From: Acrocarpospora macrocephala
GTDB lineage: Bacteria; Actinomycetota; Actinomycetes; Streptosporangiales; Streptosporangiaceae
Assembly (NCBI RefSeq): GCF_009687865.1
Contig: NZ_BLAE01000003.1
Coordinates: forward strand, 206,639-270,638
Length of the DNA stretch: 64,000 bases
Direction: 5' to 3'
Made by a program: the position numbers and the translations under genes. The notes below the pieces were generated by a model. That model saw only the letters and a program-made list of their open reading frames with translations. It made no database searches and had not been told where the DNA came from. Positions 44,916 to 55,045 of the stretch are shown one piece after another; positions within the stretch are counted from its first letter, which is position 1, and each line of letters begins with the position of its first letter.

Positions 44916-46880
44916 TCACCCCGAGTCGGTTCGTTCTGGCCTGGGCCGCACGCGCGCACGGTCCAAGACGATCCCCAGCACGACGATGGCCAGCCCCGCC
45001 GCCAGGCCCTTGCCGCGCAGTTGGTGCTGGGAGAACCCGGCGACCACGTCGTAGCCGAGCGCCCCCGCGCCGACCAGTCCGCCGACCACCACCATCGACA
45101 GCACGTAGATCAGCCCCTGGTTGGCGGCCAGCGCGACCGCGCCGCGGGCCATCGGGAGTTGCACCTTGGTGATGAGCTGCCAGGAGCTCGATCCGGCCGA
45201 GCGGGCCGCCTCGACCGTGGCCGGGGGCACGCCCCTGATGCCTTCGGCGACCAGCTTGATCGCGACGGGGGCCGCGAAGACGACGGCCGCGATGATCGCG
45301 GTGAACCGAGTCGGCCCGAATAGGCCGAGGATCGGGACGAGATACACGAAGGCGGGCATGGTCTGCCCGGCGTCCAAAACCGGCCGCAGCACCGCGTCGG
45401 CGCGGTCGCTCCTGCCGATCCACACGCCGGTGGCCACGCCGAGCGCCATCACCAGAATCGTCGCGACCAGCGTGGCGGCCAGGGTGACCATGCTGTCCTG
45501 CCAGAGCCCGAGCCCGATCAGCGCCGCCAGACCGGCCGCCGCGATGATCGCCGCCCGGGTCCCGCCCACGAGCGCGGCCATGCCCACCCCGACCGCGAAC
45601 ACCAGCCACCAGGGCGAACCGGCCAGCAACGACTCGAACGGGTTGAGCAGGCCGTAGGTGATCACGTTCTTGAGCGCGTCGGTGAATCCGGACAGGCTGT
45701 CCTGAACCCAGACACTGGCCGCGTCCGCCGCCCGCCGGACATAGGACCCGATGTTCGCTCCGGCCGGGAATTCCGCCGCCCACACATAGGTATAGGACAG
45801 GTAGCCCAGCACGGCCGCGATCCCCAGCGCGACCGCCACCTCCACCCGCCGGAAAAATACCGATCTCAGGCGTCCGGTACGGCGCTGCGTCTCCACCCGA
45901 TGGCTCGCCGCCGTGGTCGCCCGATCGAGCACCACCGCCATGATCACAATCGCCAGACCGGCGTTGAAGGCCGCGCCGATATCCAGCGTCTGGAGCGCTT
46001 TCAGCACGGTCTTGCCCAGCCCCGGCGCGTCGATCAAGGCCGCGATCGTGGCCATCGACAGCGCCGCCATGATCGTCTGGTTGACGCCGACGACGATGGT
46101 GCGCCTGGCCAGCGGGAGCCGTACATGCCGGAGCGACTGCGCCGACGTGGCGCCCAGCGACGAGCTGGCCTCCAGCGTCACCGGGGACACCTCGCGGATG
46201 GCGTGCGCGGTGATCCGGATCGCCGGGGGAATCGCGTAGATCATCGTGGCGATGGTCGCGCTGGCCGGGCCGATCAGGAAGAACAGCGTCAACGGCGCCA
46301 GATACACGAACGTCGGCATCGTCTGCATGAAATCCAGCACCGGCGTGACGAACCGGTTAAAACGCCCGCTCAGCCCCGCCCACACGCCCAGCGGAATCCC
46401 CACCGCCAGCGAGTACGCCACCGCGGTCAGCGTCAGCGCGAGCGTGTCCATGCTCTCCGCCCAGAGCCCCAGCAGCCCGAACGACACGAACCCGGCCACG
46501 GTCAGCAACGCCACCCGGATATTTCCGAATATGTACGTCACGGCGGCCGCGAGCGCCACCACGCCCAGCCAGCCGAGCACCGGCACCGGACGCCCGAACG
46601 ACGGCTGGCTGATCAGCGCCTGCACGAATTTAACGGACTCATCCAGGATGAGCCGGATGTAGTTGACGAAGTACAAGAAGAACGGATTGCTGTTGCGGTT
46701 GTCGTCGACCGTGTCCCACGCCTCGTTGACGCCCTCGTGCAGCGGCGTCAGCTCGGCCCCGCCCAGCGCCAGCGTGTCCCGGCCGGCCAGCAACGCGTGC
46801 CCGAGCACCCACGCCGCCACGATCGCCCCGGCCAGGTAACGGCGGGCGGGCAACCGCGCGGGCACGCTGAGCGTGATCAT
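44916..46880 (-). CDS. Betaine importer permease with two fused channel domains
   Basis: This 654-residue membrane protein contains two BPD_transp_1 permease domains in tandem. The first, around residues 130-330, has [18 protein letters not shown] and the EAA-type loop [24 protein letters not shown]. The second, around 430-640, has [18 protein letters not shown] and [23 protein letters not shown]. Each half is a complete ProW-like unit, so a single chain could replace the usual homodimer. The ATG overlaps the ATPase stop (ATGA). Confidence 0.9.
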   Translation of the reverse strand: MITLSVPARLPARRYLAGAIVAAWVLGHALLAGRDTLALGGAELTPLHEGVNEAWDTVDDNRNSNPFFLYFVNYIRLILDESVKFVQALISQPSFGRPVPVLGWLGVVALAAAVTYIFGNIRVALLTVAGFVSFGLLGLWAESMDTLALTLTAVAYSLAVGIPLGVWAGLSGRFNRFVTPVLDFMQTMPTFVYLAPLTLFFLIGPASATIATMIYAIPPAIRITAHAIREVSPVTLEASSSLGATSAQSLRHVRLPLARRTIVVGVNQTIMAALSMATIAALIDAPGLGKTVLKALQTLDIGAAFNAGLAIVIMAVVLDRATTAASHRVETQRRTGRLRSVFFRRVEVAVALGIAAVLGYLSYTYVWAAEFPAGANIGSYVRRAADAASVWVQDSLSGFTDALKNVITYGLLNPFESLLAGSPWWLVFAVGVGMAALVGGTRAAIIAAAGLAALIGLGLWQDSMVTLAATLVATILVMALGVATGVWIGRSDRADAVLRPVLDAGQTMPAFVYLVPILGLFGPTRFTAIIAAVVFAAPVAIKLVAEGIRGVPPATVEAARSAGSSSWQLITKVQLPMARGAVALAANQGLIYVLSMVVVGGLVGAGALGYDVVAGFSQHQLRGKGLAAGLAIVVLGIVLDRARVRPRPERTDSG

Positions 46881-47887
46881 CTTGCGATCATTTCGAGGAT
46901 CTCGGCGCTGGTGACGACGCCGAGCAGCTCACCCTCGCGGACCACCCGCACCGGGCGATCGGCGGACAGAACCGTGTGGACCGCCTCGCGAATCACCAGA
47001 TCGGGCGCCAGTTCGGGCCCGTCCAGCGGCTCGTCCGGCAGCGCCTCCCGCATGATCCACCGCAGGGTCAGCACATGCGACCGGGGCACATCGCTCACGA
47101 AATCCCGCACGTAGTCGTCGGCGGGCGCGCCCACCACCTCGTCCGGGGTGCCCATCTGCACCAGCGCGCCATCCCGCATGATCAGAATACGATCGCCCAG
47201 TTTGAGCGCCTCGCTGAGATCGTGCGTGATGAACACCATCGTCTTGCCCACCTCGTGGTGCAGCCGGATGATCTCGTTCTGCATCTCGCGCCGGATCAGC
47301 GGATCCAGCGCCGAGAACGGCTCGTCGAACAGCAGCAGATCGGGATCCACGGCGAGCGCCCGCGCCAGCCCCACCCGCTGCTGCATGCCCCCCGAGAGCT
47401 GGTCCGGATAGGAGTTCTCGAACCCGGTCAACCCCACCAGTTCCAGCACCTCGCGGGCCCGCTTGTAGCGTTCTGGCCGCGCGCTGCCGCGGATCTCCAG
47501 CCCGTACGCGACGTTGTCCAGCACGCACCGATGCGGCAGCAGCCCGAAATGCTGGAACACCATCGCCAGCCGATGCCGCCGCAGCTCCCGCAGCCGCCTC
47601 TCGTCGGCCTGCCTGATGTCCGCCCCATCGAAGAGGATCTCGCCGGCGGTCGGCTCGACCAGCCGCGTCAGGCATCTGACCAGCGTCGACTTGCCCGACC
47701 CCGACAATCCCATCACGACGAAGACCTCGCCGGGCCGTACCGTGAAAGAGACATCCCGGACGGCGGCCACGCACCCCGTCCGCTCTTTCAACTCCTGCCG
47801 CGACAGCGTGCTGCCGACGGCGCGCTCCGGCTTGGGCCCGAAAACCTTCCACAGGCCGCGTACGTCGAGGACGGGCTGATCTTTCAT
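46877..47887 (-). CDS. Betaine importer ATPase (ProV/OpuAA-like)
   Basis: This 336-residue ATPase starts at ATG 47,887, just after the betA stop; a GTG two codons upstream is also open. It has Walker [15 protein letters not shown] near residue 60, Q-loop [11 protein letters not shown], signature [15 protein letters not shown], Walker [15 protein letters not shown] and switch FITHDLSEA. Residues 275-336 form only one CBS-like unit ([11 protein letters not shown]...LLGVVTS), whereas ProV and OpuAA usually carry two that sense ionic strength. This may mean nutritional rather than osmotic regulation. Confidence 0.9.
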   Translation of the reverse strand: MKDQPVLDVRGLWKVFGPKPERAVGSTLSRQELKERTGCVAAVRDVSFTVRPGEVFVVMGLSGSGKSTLVRCLTRLVEPTAGEILFDGADIRQADERRLRELRRHRLAMVFQHFGLLPHRCVLDNVAYGLEIRGSARPERYKRAREVLELVGLTGFENSYPDQLSGGMQQRVGLARALAVDPDLLLFDEPFSALDPLIRREMQNEIIRLHHEVGKTMVFITHDLSEALKLGDRILIMRDGALVQMGTPDEVVGAPADDYVRDFVSDVPRSHVLTLRWIMREALPDEPLDGPELAPDLVIREAVHTVLSADRPVRVVREGELLGVVTSAEILEMIAR

Positions 47888-47893
47888 GGGCAC

Positions 47894-49519
47894 CTAGGGT
47901 TTGCGGTAGAAGGGGGTGTGCTGCGGGGGTAACGGGGTGTTGCCGAGAATGAGATCGGCCGCCTTCTCGGCCAGCATCATGACCGGGGCGTAGATGTTGC
48001 CGTTCGTGACGTACGGCATCGCGCTCGCATCCACCACACGAATCCCATCCAGACCGTGCACCCGCATCGTGTCCGGGTCAAGCACCGACATGTCATCCAG
48101 ACCCATGCGATTCGTGCACGACGGGTGCAGCGCGGTCTCCCCGTCCCTGGCCACCCAGTCGAGAATCTCCTCCTCGCTCTGAACGCCCGGCCCTGGGGAG
48201 ATCTCTCCGGTGCTGTACGCCTTGAGCGCCGGTTGCTCGAGAATCGACCGGGCGACCCGCACGGCTTCCACCCATTCGCGGCGATCCTGCGCGGTCGACA
48301 GGTAGTTGAACCGCAACGCGGGATGTTTCCCAGGATCGCTGGAGGTGATTTTCACCGACCCGCGCGCGTCGGAGTACATCGGCCCGACATGCACCTGATA
48401 CCCGTGCCCACCCGCCGGAGCGGAACCGTCATACCGCACGGCGAGCGGAAGGAAGTGGAACATCAGGTTGGGATAGGGCACGTCCTCGTTACTGCGGACG
48501 AACCCGCCCGCCTCAAAATGATTGGTCGCGCCGGGCCCGCTCCGGAGGAACAGCCATTGCGCGCCGATCCACGGACGATGCCGATATTTCAGGTACGGCT
48601 GCATCGACACGGGCTGTCCGCACCCGTGCTGGATGTACACCTCCAGGTGGTCCTGCAGGTTCTCGCCCACACCGGGCAGATGATGGACCGGCGTCACGCC
48701 CACGGCGCGCAGTTCCTCCGCGTTTCCCACCCCGGAGAGCTGCAGCAACTGCGGCGAGTTGATCGCGCCGCCGGACAGGATGATCTCCTTGCCGTGGATC
48801 CGCTGACCATCGCATTCCACGCCGACCGCGCGGGTCCCCTCGAACAGCACCTTCGTGACGAACGCCCGCGTCCTGACCGTCAGGTTCTTCCGCTTCCGCG
48901 CCGGATCGAGATACGCCCGCCGCGCCGACCACCGGCGACCCTTCCGGATGTTCCGGTCAAACGACGCGAACCCCTCCTGCCGGAACCCGTTCACGTCATC
49001 GGTCAGCGGATACCCGGCCTCCTGCACCGCCTCGAAGAACGCCGGGAACAACGGACTCGACGCGGCCCCGCGCTCCAGCACCAGCGGCCCTTCATGCCCC
49101 CGGAACTCGGTCCCCGGATCCCCCAGACAGTTCTCCATCTTCCGGAAATATGGCAAACAATGCGCGTAATCCCAGCTCGACATCCCCGGATCGGCGCCCC
49201 ACCGTTCGTAGTCGAGCGGGTTCCCGCGCTGGAAGATCATCCCATTGATGCTGCTCGACCCGCCGAGCACCTTCCCGCGCGCGTGGTAGATCCGCCGGTC
49301 CCGCATGTACGGCTCCGGCTCGGACTCGTACTTCCAGTCGTAGAACCGGCTCCCGATCGGGAACGTCAGCGCGGCGGGCATGTGGATAAACACGTCCCAC
49401 GGGTAGTCCGGCCGCCCGGCCTCCAGCACGAGCACGCGCGTCCCCGGATCGGCCGACAGCCGATTCGCCAGCGCGCACCCAGCCGAGCCGCCGCCAACGA
49501 TGATGAAGTCATATGTCAT
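47894..49519 (-). CDS. betA: Choline dehydrogenase (GMC oxidoreductase)
   Basis: This 541-residue GMC flavoprotein has [19 protein letters not shown] at the N-terminus, [19 protein letters not shown] (GMC signature 1), [15 protein letters not shown] (signature 2) and a C-terminal active-site part with [10 protein letters not shown] (catalytic His) and [13 protein letters not shown]. Sequence and length fit BetA, which oxidises choline to betaine aldehyde and, in some bacteria, on to glycine betaine. Since no intact BetB is nearby, it may do both steps. It leads the importer operon and is divergent from the IclR gene. Confidence 0.92.
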   Translation of the reverse strand: MTYDFIIVGGGSAGCALANRLSADPGTRVLVLEAGRPDYPWDVFIHMPAALTFPIGSRFYDWKYESEPEPYMRDRRIYHARGKVLGGSSSINGMIFQRGNPLDYERWGADPGMSSWDYAHCLPYFRKMENCLGDPGTEFRGHEGPLVLERGAASSPLFPAFFEAVQEAGYPLTDDVNGFRQEGFASFDRNIRKGRRWSARRAYLDPARKRKNLTVRTRAFVTKVLFEGTRAVGVECDGQRIHGKEIILSGGAINSPQLLQLSGVGNAEELRAVGVTPVHHLPGVGENLQDHLEVYIQHGCGQPVSMQPYLKYRHRPWIGAQWLFLRSGPGATNHFEAGGFVRSNEDVPYPNLMFHFLPLAVRYDGSAPAGGHGYQVHVGPMYSDARGSVKITSSDPGKHPALRFNYLSTAQDRREWVEAVRVARSILEQPALKAYSTGEISPGPGVQSEEEILDWVARDGETALHPSCTNRMGLDDMSVLDPDTMRVHGLDGIRVVDASAMPYVTNGNIYAPVMMLAEKAADLILGNTPLPPQHTPFYRKP

Positions 49520-49545
49520 GACCCCTCCGCTTTTGGCCGAATCGT

Positions 49546-49558
49546 AGCGTCATACGCA
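49546..49558. promoter_or_regulatory. Operator candidate in the betA-iclR intergenic region
   Basis: AGCGTCATACGCA (minus strand TGCGTATGACGCT) is an imperfect palindrome in the 100-bp divergent promoter, sharing TGCG.AT..CGC with the motifs upstream of the dimethylglycine oxidase and Rieske genes. It is the natural site for the IclR regulator. Confidence 0.45.
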
Positions 49559-49619
49559 CCACGTTTCACTACTAGCAACAGAGATTTAATCGTTCTTGCC
49601 GGGCGGCTACAGTTGCGCC

Positions 49620-50411
49620 ATGGGCAACGAGAGCGGGGGCGTCCAGTCCGTGGACCGCGCCATCTCCGTGATGGAGATCCTGGCCCGCAAGGGCGAAGCG
49701 GGCGTCAGCGAGATCGCCGCCGAAATCGAGGTCCACAAGTCCACCGCTTTCCGCCTGCTCGGCGCCCTTGAAGCCCGCGGCCTGGTAGAACAGGCCGAGG
49801 ATCGCGGCAAGTACCGCCTCGGCTTCGGCCTCATCCGCCTCGCCGCCGGCGTCGACACCCAGCTCGACATCACCCAGCGCGCCCGCCCCACCTGCCAGCG
49901 TCTGGCCGAAGAACTCGGCGAAACCGTCAACATCGCCGTCCTCCGCTCGCTCTACGCCGTCAACCTCGACCAGGTCCGCGGCCCCTCCGCCGTCACCGCC
50001 CACAACTGGGTCGGCCAGCTCACCCCCCTCCACGCCACCTCCAGCGGCAAGATCCTCCTCGCCCACGCCGCCCCCACCCTCCTCGAGCAAATCACCCTGG
50101 AACGCTTCACGTCCCGCACCATCACCTCACTCCCCGACCTCGAAAAAGAACTCACCACCGCCCGCACCCGCGGCTACGCCATCACCCTCGAAGAACTGGA
50201 AGAGGGCCTCAACGCCATCGCCGCCCCCATCCGCTCCTTCCACGGCGAGGTGGTAGCCGCCATCAGCGTCTCCGGCCCCGCCTACCGCCTAACCGAACAA
50301 CGCGTCCACGACTCAGCCCCCACCCTCCTCACCGCCGCCTCCGAAATAAGCACCCGCCTCGGCAACACCCACGACCGCCCCTCCGGCCCGTCGAACTCAT
50401 CAACTCCCTAG
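49620..50411 (+). CDS. IclR-family transcriptional regulator
   Basis: This 263-residue regulator has an N-terminal winged helix (VQSVDRAISVMEIL, then SEIAAEIEVHKSTAFRLLGALEARGLVEQ) and a C-terminal IclR effector domain (residues about 80-250) with LHATSSGKILLAH and EELEEGLNAIAAPI. The position divergent to betA and near all betaine-catabolic genes makes it the likely pathway regulator, sensing choline, betaine or dimethylglycine; this is inference. ATG 49,620 lacks a strong ribosome site; an earlier GTG/ATG is possible. Confidence 0.9.
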   Translation: MGNESGGVQSVDRAISVMEILARKGEAGVSEIAAEIEVHKSTAFRLLGALEARGLVEQAEDRGKYRLGFGLIRLAAGVDTQLDITQRARPTCQRLAEELGETVNIAVLRSLYAVNLDQVRGPSAVTAHNWVGQLTPLHATSSGKILLAHAAPTLLEQITLERFTSRTITSLPDLEKELTTARTRGYAITLEELEEGLNAIAAPIRSFHGEVVAAISVSGPAYRLTEQRVHDSAPTLLTAASEISTRLGNTHDRPSGPSNSSTP

Positions 50412-50430
50412 TCCGAACCGGCCGGTCAGC

Positions 50431-50448
50431 CACCCCGATACCGGGGTG
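50431..50448 (+). terminator. Short hairpin after the IclR gene
   Basis: CACCCCG (50,431) pairs with CGGGGTG (50,442) around ATAC, 19 bp beyond the iclR stop. It is a compact GC hairpin without a U-tract. Confidence 0.5.
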
Positions 50449-50641
50449 ACGGAACGGCTTGACTGGCGATTCGCGTTCGTGGCGATAATGCCTAGCCCGT
50501 ATTCCGCGCTTGCCGCGGGTCCTGTTGGGAGCATGGGCTTGGGGGCTTTAAGGCAGGTTGACGAATAACGCGCAGAACATCGGCCTAGCTGGGCGTGACC
50601 CAGATCCGGGCAGAGGGTCCAAAGCGGCGTGGAGGTACAGC

Positions 50642-51109
50642 TTGCGTGTCGTGCGGAGTTGCGTGATCGGCCTGCTGGCAGCCATCGTAGCTGCGTGCTC
50701 GTCCGGCCCGTCTCTGGAGGAAGCCGGCTCCATACTCGTCCGGGACGGCAATGCCGTCATGGCTTGGGACAACTGGGTGGACGAGAGCATCACCAACGTG
50801 GGCAGCCGCGACGTCTACTGCAGTGACGATAGTGGGTTCAAGCGCGTTTTCACCGCCACTGGTGAATTGCCGACTCTTAACCCCGACCCGGACAACAAGC
50901 TCGACGGAGCGGCGAGGCAGATCGGAGCCAGATTCGCCGAACGAGGTTACTTGCCAGATATCAGCAGCCTTGACCAATCAGACCTCACTGACGTGCGCAC
51001 CATCGTCTGGCTCAAAGAGTCGGCCGGGCTACGGTTCTTCTTCACCCTGACGCTGCCATCGGACACGAGGATCTCCGCGCACATCAAAGGCGAGACCAGC
51101 TGCGGGTAG
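50642..51109 (+). CDS. Putative lipoprotein of unknown function
   Basis: This 155-residue protein starts at TTG 50,642, chosen because GGAGGT lies exactly 5 nt upstream; a longer frame from 50,558 has no site. The first 19 residues (RVVRSCVIGLLAAIVAAC) form a lipoprotein signal with lipobox AAC. The mature part has two further cysteines (DVYCSDD and the terminal TSCG) and no motif I recognise. It is probably anchored outside the membrane. It is a single gene, convergent with the WXG-like pair. Confidence 0.7.
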   Translation: MRVVRSCVIGLLAAIVAACSSGPSLEEAGSILVRDGNAVMAWDNWVDESITNVGSRDVYCSDDSGFKRVFTATGELPTLNPDPDNKLDGAARQIGARFAERGYLPDISSLDQSDLTDVRTIVWLKESAGLRFFFTLTLPSDTRISAHIKGETSCG

Positions 51110-51147
51110 TCTGCCGGTCGAGCCCGATGCAGAGCGCAGGGTTATCG

Positions 51148-53109
51148 CTAATTTTCGTAGTCTTTCGCCGTCACCGCAGAGAGGCTACTGGTGGCTCCGT
51201 CGGTTCCCTCTTCGATCTTCTTGTCAAAGGTTGAGCCGTCACCTGCCTTGTCCGTGGAGTCCGACCACGCCTCGAACATCTCGAATTCTTTGCTGTCCCT
51301 GAGAAGGTAGTCCAGCGGAAGTGGCTTGCCGTCCTTCATCAGGGTGGTCGGCCACGGTGGATCGGCGGGGTAGCCTCCCTCCCACAACCTGGTGGCGATC
51401 TCGTAGCGCTGCGCCAGCATCCATTGGTCGCGCTCGCTGTCAAGCTTGCCTACTCGGGTGTTCGCCTGGTCTCCTTCCTCCCAGGAGTCCAGGTTCTTGC
51501 CCGTGGCGAACATGCCCGCCTGCCAGCCGAACCACCGCGCCGTTTTCTCGGGATCGGGACCGGGTAGCACGTTCAGCATGACGGAAGCGGGATCGGCGAT
51601 GATGCCGCGCATCCTCTCGTCGAACGCGTCCATGTCCCCGCGAACCTTCAGCGCTGCGGCGTACTCCACGCCCATCAGGTCGCCGATCGCGCTTGCCATT
51701 ACTTTGAAGTAGCCGGGATCCTTGGGCGGATCGCCCTGTATGGCTTCGCCATCGAGCCGGGCGGCTTCAACCAGGAGGTTACGGCGTAGCTCGCCCATGG
51801 CCTGGTCGAACCTGTCCGTGCTCCGCTCATCGGCGACGAAGGTCTTCAGAAAGCCATAGGTATCTCGCGGACTCAAATAGAAGCCCGGCGTCAGCCCTGG
51901 AATCGTCGAAAAGTGGGGCGGCGCGGTCATGCTGGAGGTGCGGGAGGCGCCGTCGTCGATGATCGCGCTGGCGAGTAGTTCGTGCTGGTAGGAGGCGGCG
52001 AGTTCGGCCATCGAGTCCTGGGCGGTGTGCGGGATGTCCTGGCCGAAGGATGCGACCGTGACGATCGTGTCGAAGGCGAAGCTTGCCGCGTCGGCGCTGT
52101 GTGCGCCCGGCTGCTCGTGGATGCCCGATCCTGTCGCCAATGCCCGGCCAAGCGCGTCCGCGATGTCATCGTCACCCTGCTGGGCGTACTTGAACAGCAG
52201 ATTCATCCGCTCGGGGCGTGTCAGCTCCACCTCGGGGCGGCCCATTTCTGCGAACACCGAACGGACCGCCACCGGATCGTCGGCGATCACCCGCAACGCC
52301 AGCGCGACCGAGTCACGCGGCAAGCCGTACGCGCGGGCCTCCGGCACCTCCACACCGCGCCAGTTCCGCGCAGGACGCGCCGCGAACTCGTCCAGCACCA
52401 GCCGCGCTGCCCCTGCCAGCACCTCCGGCGGCGCGTCCGACCCCCGCAGTAACGCCAGCCGCTGCCAGGCCACCGCCGGACTCGCCGGAGCCGTCAACTC
52501 CCGCTCGTACTCGGCCATCCGGGCGGGCGGCTGGGTGGCCCGCAACGCCGCGCCGAAAACCGCCGAGAACGCCGCCAGATCCTCCCGTGCCGTCGAACTG
52601 CCGGTCTCCACCAGCAGGTGCGGCAACGCCTGCCGCAGCTGCGCGGGAAGCGCCGCCACGAACGCGGCCGACGCATCCGCGTCACCGGCCAATTCCGTGA
52701 GCTCACCGACGTGCTGATGCACCAACTCACCCTTGAGCGCCGCGCTGAAATCACTGTTGCCGAGAATGCCGGTGCCGAACATGCTCGCCAGGTTCCGGCC
52801 TTTGGCGTACGCCTCGGCCAGCGACATCCGCACCTCGGGAATCTGGACGAACCCGGCCCCGCCCAACCGGTTGGCAGCCATCGCCAGGTCGTAGCGGCGG
52901 CGCATCACCGGCAACTGGTCCTGCGCCCACGCGCTGATCTGCTCCAACTCGGTCAGCGCCGAGGTGTCCACCCCCAGCCGCGCGAACTCGCCCCGGAAAC
53001 GCTGCACGAACGCGCGCAACGCACTCGCGTCCGCGTCCATCGACTGGATCATCGCCAGCAGCCGATCCGGATCGACCCCCCGGAACTCGGGGCTGAAGGG
53101 AGGCATCAC
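51148..53109 (-). CDS. Large hypothetical protein paired with a WXG-like small protein
   Basis: This 653-residue soluble protein lacks a signal peptide. It begins PPFSPEFRGVDPDRLLAMI, then a helical N-terminal region (residues 20-90) resembling WXG/ESX-substrate helices. The middle and C-terminal parts have no motif I can name; TPGFYLSPRDTYGFLKTF near residue 400 and GWQAGMFATGKNLDSWEEGD near residue 545 are notable. Such large proteins following a short WXG-like gene are common in Streptosporangiales and may be secreted toxins or structural partners. The ATG overlaps the small gene's stop (ATGA). Function is unknown. Confidence 0.7.
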   Translation of the reverse strand: MMPPFSPEFRGVDPDRLLAMIQSMDADASALRAFVQRFRGEFARLGVDTSALTELEQISAWAQDQLPVMRRRYDLAMAANRLGGAGFVQIPEVRMSLAEAYAKGRNLASMFGTGILGNSDFSAALKGELVHQHVGELTELAGDADASAAFVAALPAQLRQALPHLLVETGSSTAREDLAAFSAVFGAALRATQPPARMAEYERELTAPASPAVAWQRLALLRGSDAPPEVLAGAARLVLDEFAARPARNWRGVEVPEARAYGLPRDSVALALRVIADDPVAVRSVFAEMGRPEVELTRPERMNLLFKYAQQGDDDIADALGRALATGSGIHEQPGAHSADAASFAFDTIVTVASFGQDIPHTAQDSMAELAASYQHELLASAIIDDGASRTSSMTAPPHFSTIPGLTPGFYLSPRDTYGFLKTFVADERSTDRFDQAMGELRRNLLVEAARLDGEAIQGDPPKDPGYFKVMASAIGDLMGVEYAAALKVRGDMDAFDERMRGIIADPASVMLNVLPGPDPEKTARWFGWQAGMFATGKNLDSWEEGDQANTRVGKLDSERDQWMLAQRYEIATRLWEGGYPADPPWPTTLMKDGKPLPLDYLLRDSKEFEMFEAWSDSTDKAGDGSTFDKKIEEGTDGATSSLSAVTAKDYEN

Positions 53110-53408
53110 AACCGTCCGGTCATCTGCCGCCGATACCCATCCGCCCGCGACTCCGCCACCCTGACGGGCTGCCCGGCCAGCGCCTCATCGATCGCCGTCG
53201 CCAGCCGATCCGACGCCCGCCGCGCCTGGGTCCGCCTCCGGCCGAGGTCATCGCGCCACAGCCGCGCCTCCGGACCCAGCCACGCCAGTCCGCCGCCCAT
53301 GTCCTGATCGGCCCTCGCCAGCGCCCGCTCGGCCACGTCCATTTCAGCGAGAACCCGGCGCCGCAACTCCAGCAACGCCGCATGCATCGGATTCGCCACC
53401 TCAGCCAT
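53106..53408 (-). CDS. WXG100-like small helical protein
   Basis: This 100-residue, almost entirely helical protein has GGGLAWLGPEARLWRDDL in the middle, reminiscent of the W-x-G turn of ESX-type proteins, flanked by two long amphipathic helices. It precedes and overlaps the 653-residue gene by 4 nt. A chaperone or secretion-partner role is inferred from size and arrangement only. No ESX ATPase or membrane components are in the window. Confidence 0.6.
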   Translation of the reverse strand: MAEVANPMHAALLELRRRVLAEMDVAERALARADQDMGGGLAWLGPEARLWRDDLGRRRTQARRASDRLATAIDEALAGQPVRVAESRADGYRRQMTGRL

Positions 53409-53575
53409 CCCGGGCCCTCACTCCCGTGTGAATACTCCCTTCCACTCCGTGATTCTTCCTCACCTACGGTCTGGGCGCCCGGCACACTACACAGGACTTC
53501 CCCCGCAGCGATATCACCGAAGTCAGTCGGTGGGATGGGCTCCGAGCGTGTGGAGCGCGCGATCACCCGTTCGGC

Positions 53576-53833
53576 ATGTTCCTGGTTCATGTCGCGGTGG
53601 CGGCGCTGACCGGCTGGTGGCTGTATCGGGGTGAGCGCGCGGTCTGGCTGATGTTGCGCCTGGGGGCGCGGGCGTCCCTTTCCGTGCTGCGCTGGGTCTT
53701 CGCGGTGTTCCACCCGCAGCTCCCGCCCGTACGACGGCAGGTTCCGGCGGCCGAGCCCGAAGTCTTCGCCGACCGTGAGATCGCGAACGCGGTCAGCCGT
53801 CGTGGCCCTCCCGTGGCGGTTCTCGCCAGCTGA
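53576..53833 (+). pseudogene. Truncated paralogue of the membrane protein at 54,412
   Basis: The 85 codons correspond to the C-terminal half of the 183-residue membrane protein downstream. Shared features are a membrane helix with a following GERAVW/GEAALW motif, then a Pro-rich tail, EIANAVSRRGPP here versus APLRHALSRRGPP there. The N-terminal membrane segments are missing and the upstream DNA does not encode them, so this is a decayed duplicate. Confidence 0.65.
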
Positions 53834-54035
53834 ACCCGGTCGACCCTTTGGTGATCAGGCGCTCCCTGCTGGGTGGCGTTTGGGCCGAGAATTCTCCGTT
53901 CCGCCCTGTCGCGGCATGTGACCAGTCGCTGGTTCATCTCCTCACCGGCTGACCTTCAGGCAGCACCGGTTCTTTCCGGGCGGGTCCCTCCGTCCGGCTG
54001 TCGTCGTACGCCTTTTCGCGACCCGGAGTACGCCC

Positions 54036-54401
54036 ATGCCCCCAAGCGCCTTACGCCTGTCCCAGGTGATCTGCAGGTACGGAAAGCAGCTCGCGGTGGA
54101 CCGCGTTGACCTCGACCTCGCCCCCGGCGAGCACCTGGCCGTCACCGGCACCAACGGCTCGGGCAAGAGCACCCTGCTGCGCGCCGTCCTGGGACTTCAC
54201 CGCGCGGCGGGCGGGGTGATCGAGGTCGCCGGTCGGCACGCGCGCAGCTCCGCCGAGTGGGCGCGGCGCCGCTCGGAGGTGGCCTGGGTGCCGCAGCGAC
54301 AGGCGGTGGGCCGCGGTTCCCGCTGCTGGCTGACGAGCCGACGGCGGCGCTCGTTTGACGTCCTGTGGCGGGTTCAAGGGCGCCCGGTACGCGTGGAATG
54401 A
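54036..54401 (+). pseudogene. 5' fragment of a metal-type ABC ATPase
   Basis: The frame opens like a ZnuC/MntA-type ATPase: SALRLSQVICRYGKQLAVD, Walker A VTGTNGSGKSTLLRAVLGL near residue 37, and Q-loop VAWVPQRQAVG near residue 84-94. It then loses similarity at about base 54,320. The signature, Walker B and switch motifs (about 130 residues) are absent. It was probably part of a zinc/manganese importer whose other genes are gone. Confidence 0.8.
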
Positions 54402-54411
54402 TTGCCGCATC

Positions 54412-54963
54412 ATGTCCGCGACCATGCCCCTCCGCCTTGCCCGCGCCGCGGTTTTCGCCGTCGTCTGCGCGGGTCTTAGCGCACTGGCGCATGTCTTCGG
54501 CGGAGGTTCGGTACCGGTGCCGGGCCTGATCGGCGGGTTCGGGCTGGCGTTCGCCGCCGCGCTCCCGCTGTCCGGGCGGGAACGGTCGTTCGGCGTGATC
54601 CTGGGGCTGCTCGCCGGGCTGCAGGCCGGGCTGCATCTGCTGTTCTCGCTGGCGCACACGATGTCGGCGGCCGAACCGTTCGGGCATGTTCACTCCGGGC
54701 TGGTGCCCGGACTCGGGATGCTCGTGCTGCACGGCTGGGCGGTCGGCCTGATCGCGATGTGGCTGGCCCGCGGCGAAGCCGCCCTGTGGGGACTGCTCCG
54801 CCGCCTGGTCGTACGGCTCTGCCTGATCCTCGCCGTCCACCCCGACCCCGCCTGGACGTATCGGGTCAGGCCCTGGCGCGCCGAGCCGGCGATCACGCGG
54901 TCGGCGCCGCTCCGGCACGCGCTGAGCAGGCGTGGCCCGCCGGAGGTTGTCAGCGCCGCCTGA
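54412..54963 (+). CDS. Membrane protein upstream of the copper chaperone gene
   Basis: This 183-residue protein starts at ATG 54,412 (or 54,421). It has four or five hydrophobic segments, a central LLFSLAHTMSAAEPFGHVHSG with several His/Met residues that could bind copper, and a charged tail ending ALSRRGPPEVVSAA. It resembles unnamed actinobacterial membrane proteins found beside PCu(A)C-domain genes. A role in copper acquisition or assembly is inferred from that context. A half-length paralogue lies at 53,576. Confidence 0.72.
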   Translation: MSATMPLRLARAAVFAVVCAGLSALAHVFGGGSVPVPGLIGGFGLAFAAALPLSGRERSFGVILGLLAGLQAGLHLLFSLAHTMSAAEPFGHVHSGLVPGLGMLVLHGWAVGLIAMWLARGEAALWGLLRRLVVRLCLILAVHPDPAWTYRVRPWRAEPAITRSAPLRHALSRRGPPEVVSAA

Positions 54964-55045
54964 TCCAGGTGGCGCCACTCGTTTCATCGACCCCCGAGGT
55001 CGATCTCCTGTGACAACCTCCCAGCTCGTCATGAAAGGCATGACC

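Noticed and set aside
53851-53952. A 34-codon frame starting VIRRSLLGGVWAENSPF between the two metal-region fragments
   Set aside because: It is too short and lacks a ribosome site; it might be further debris of an exported protein but cannot be supported.
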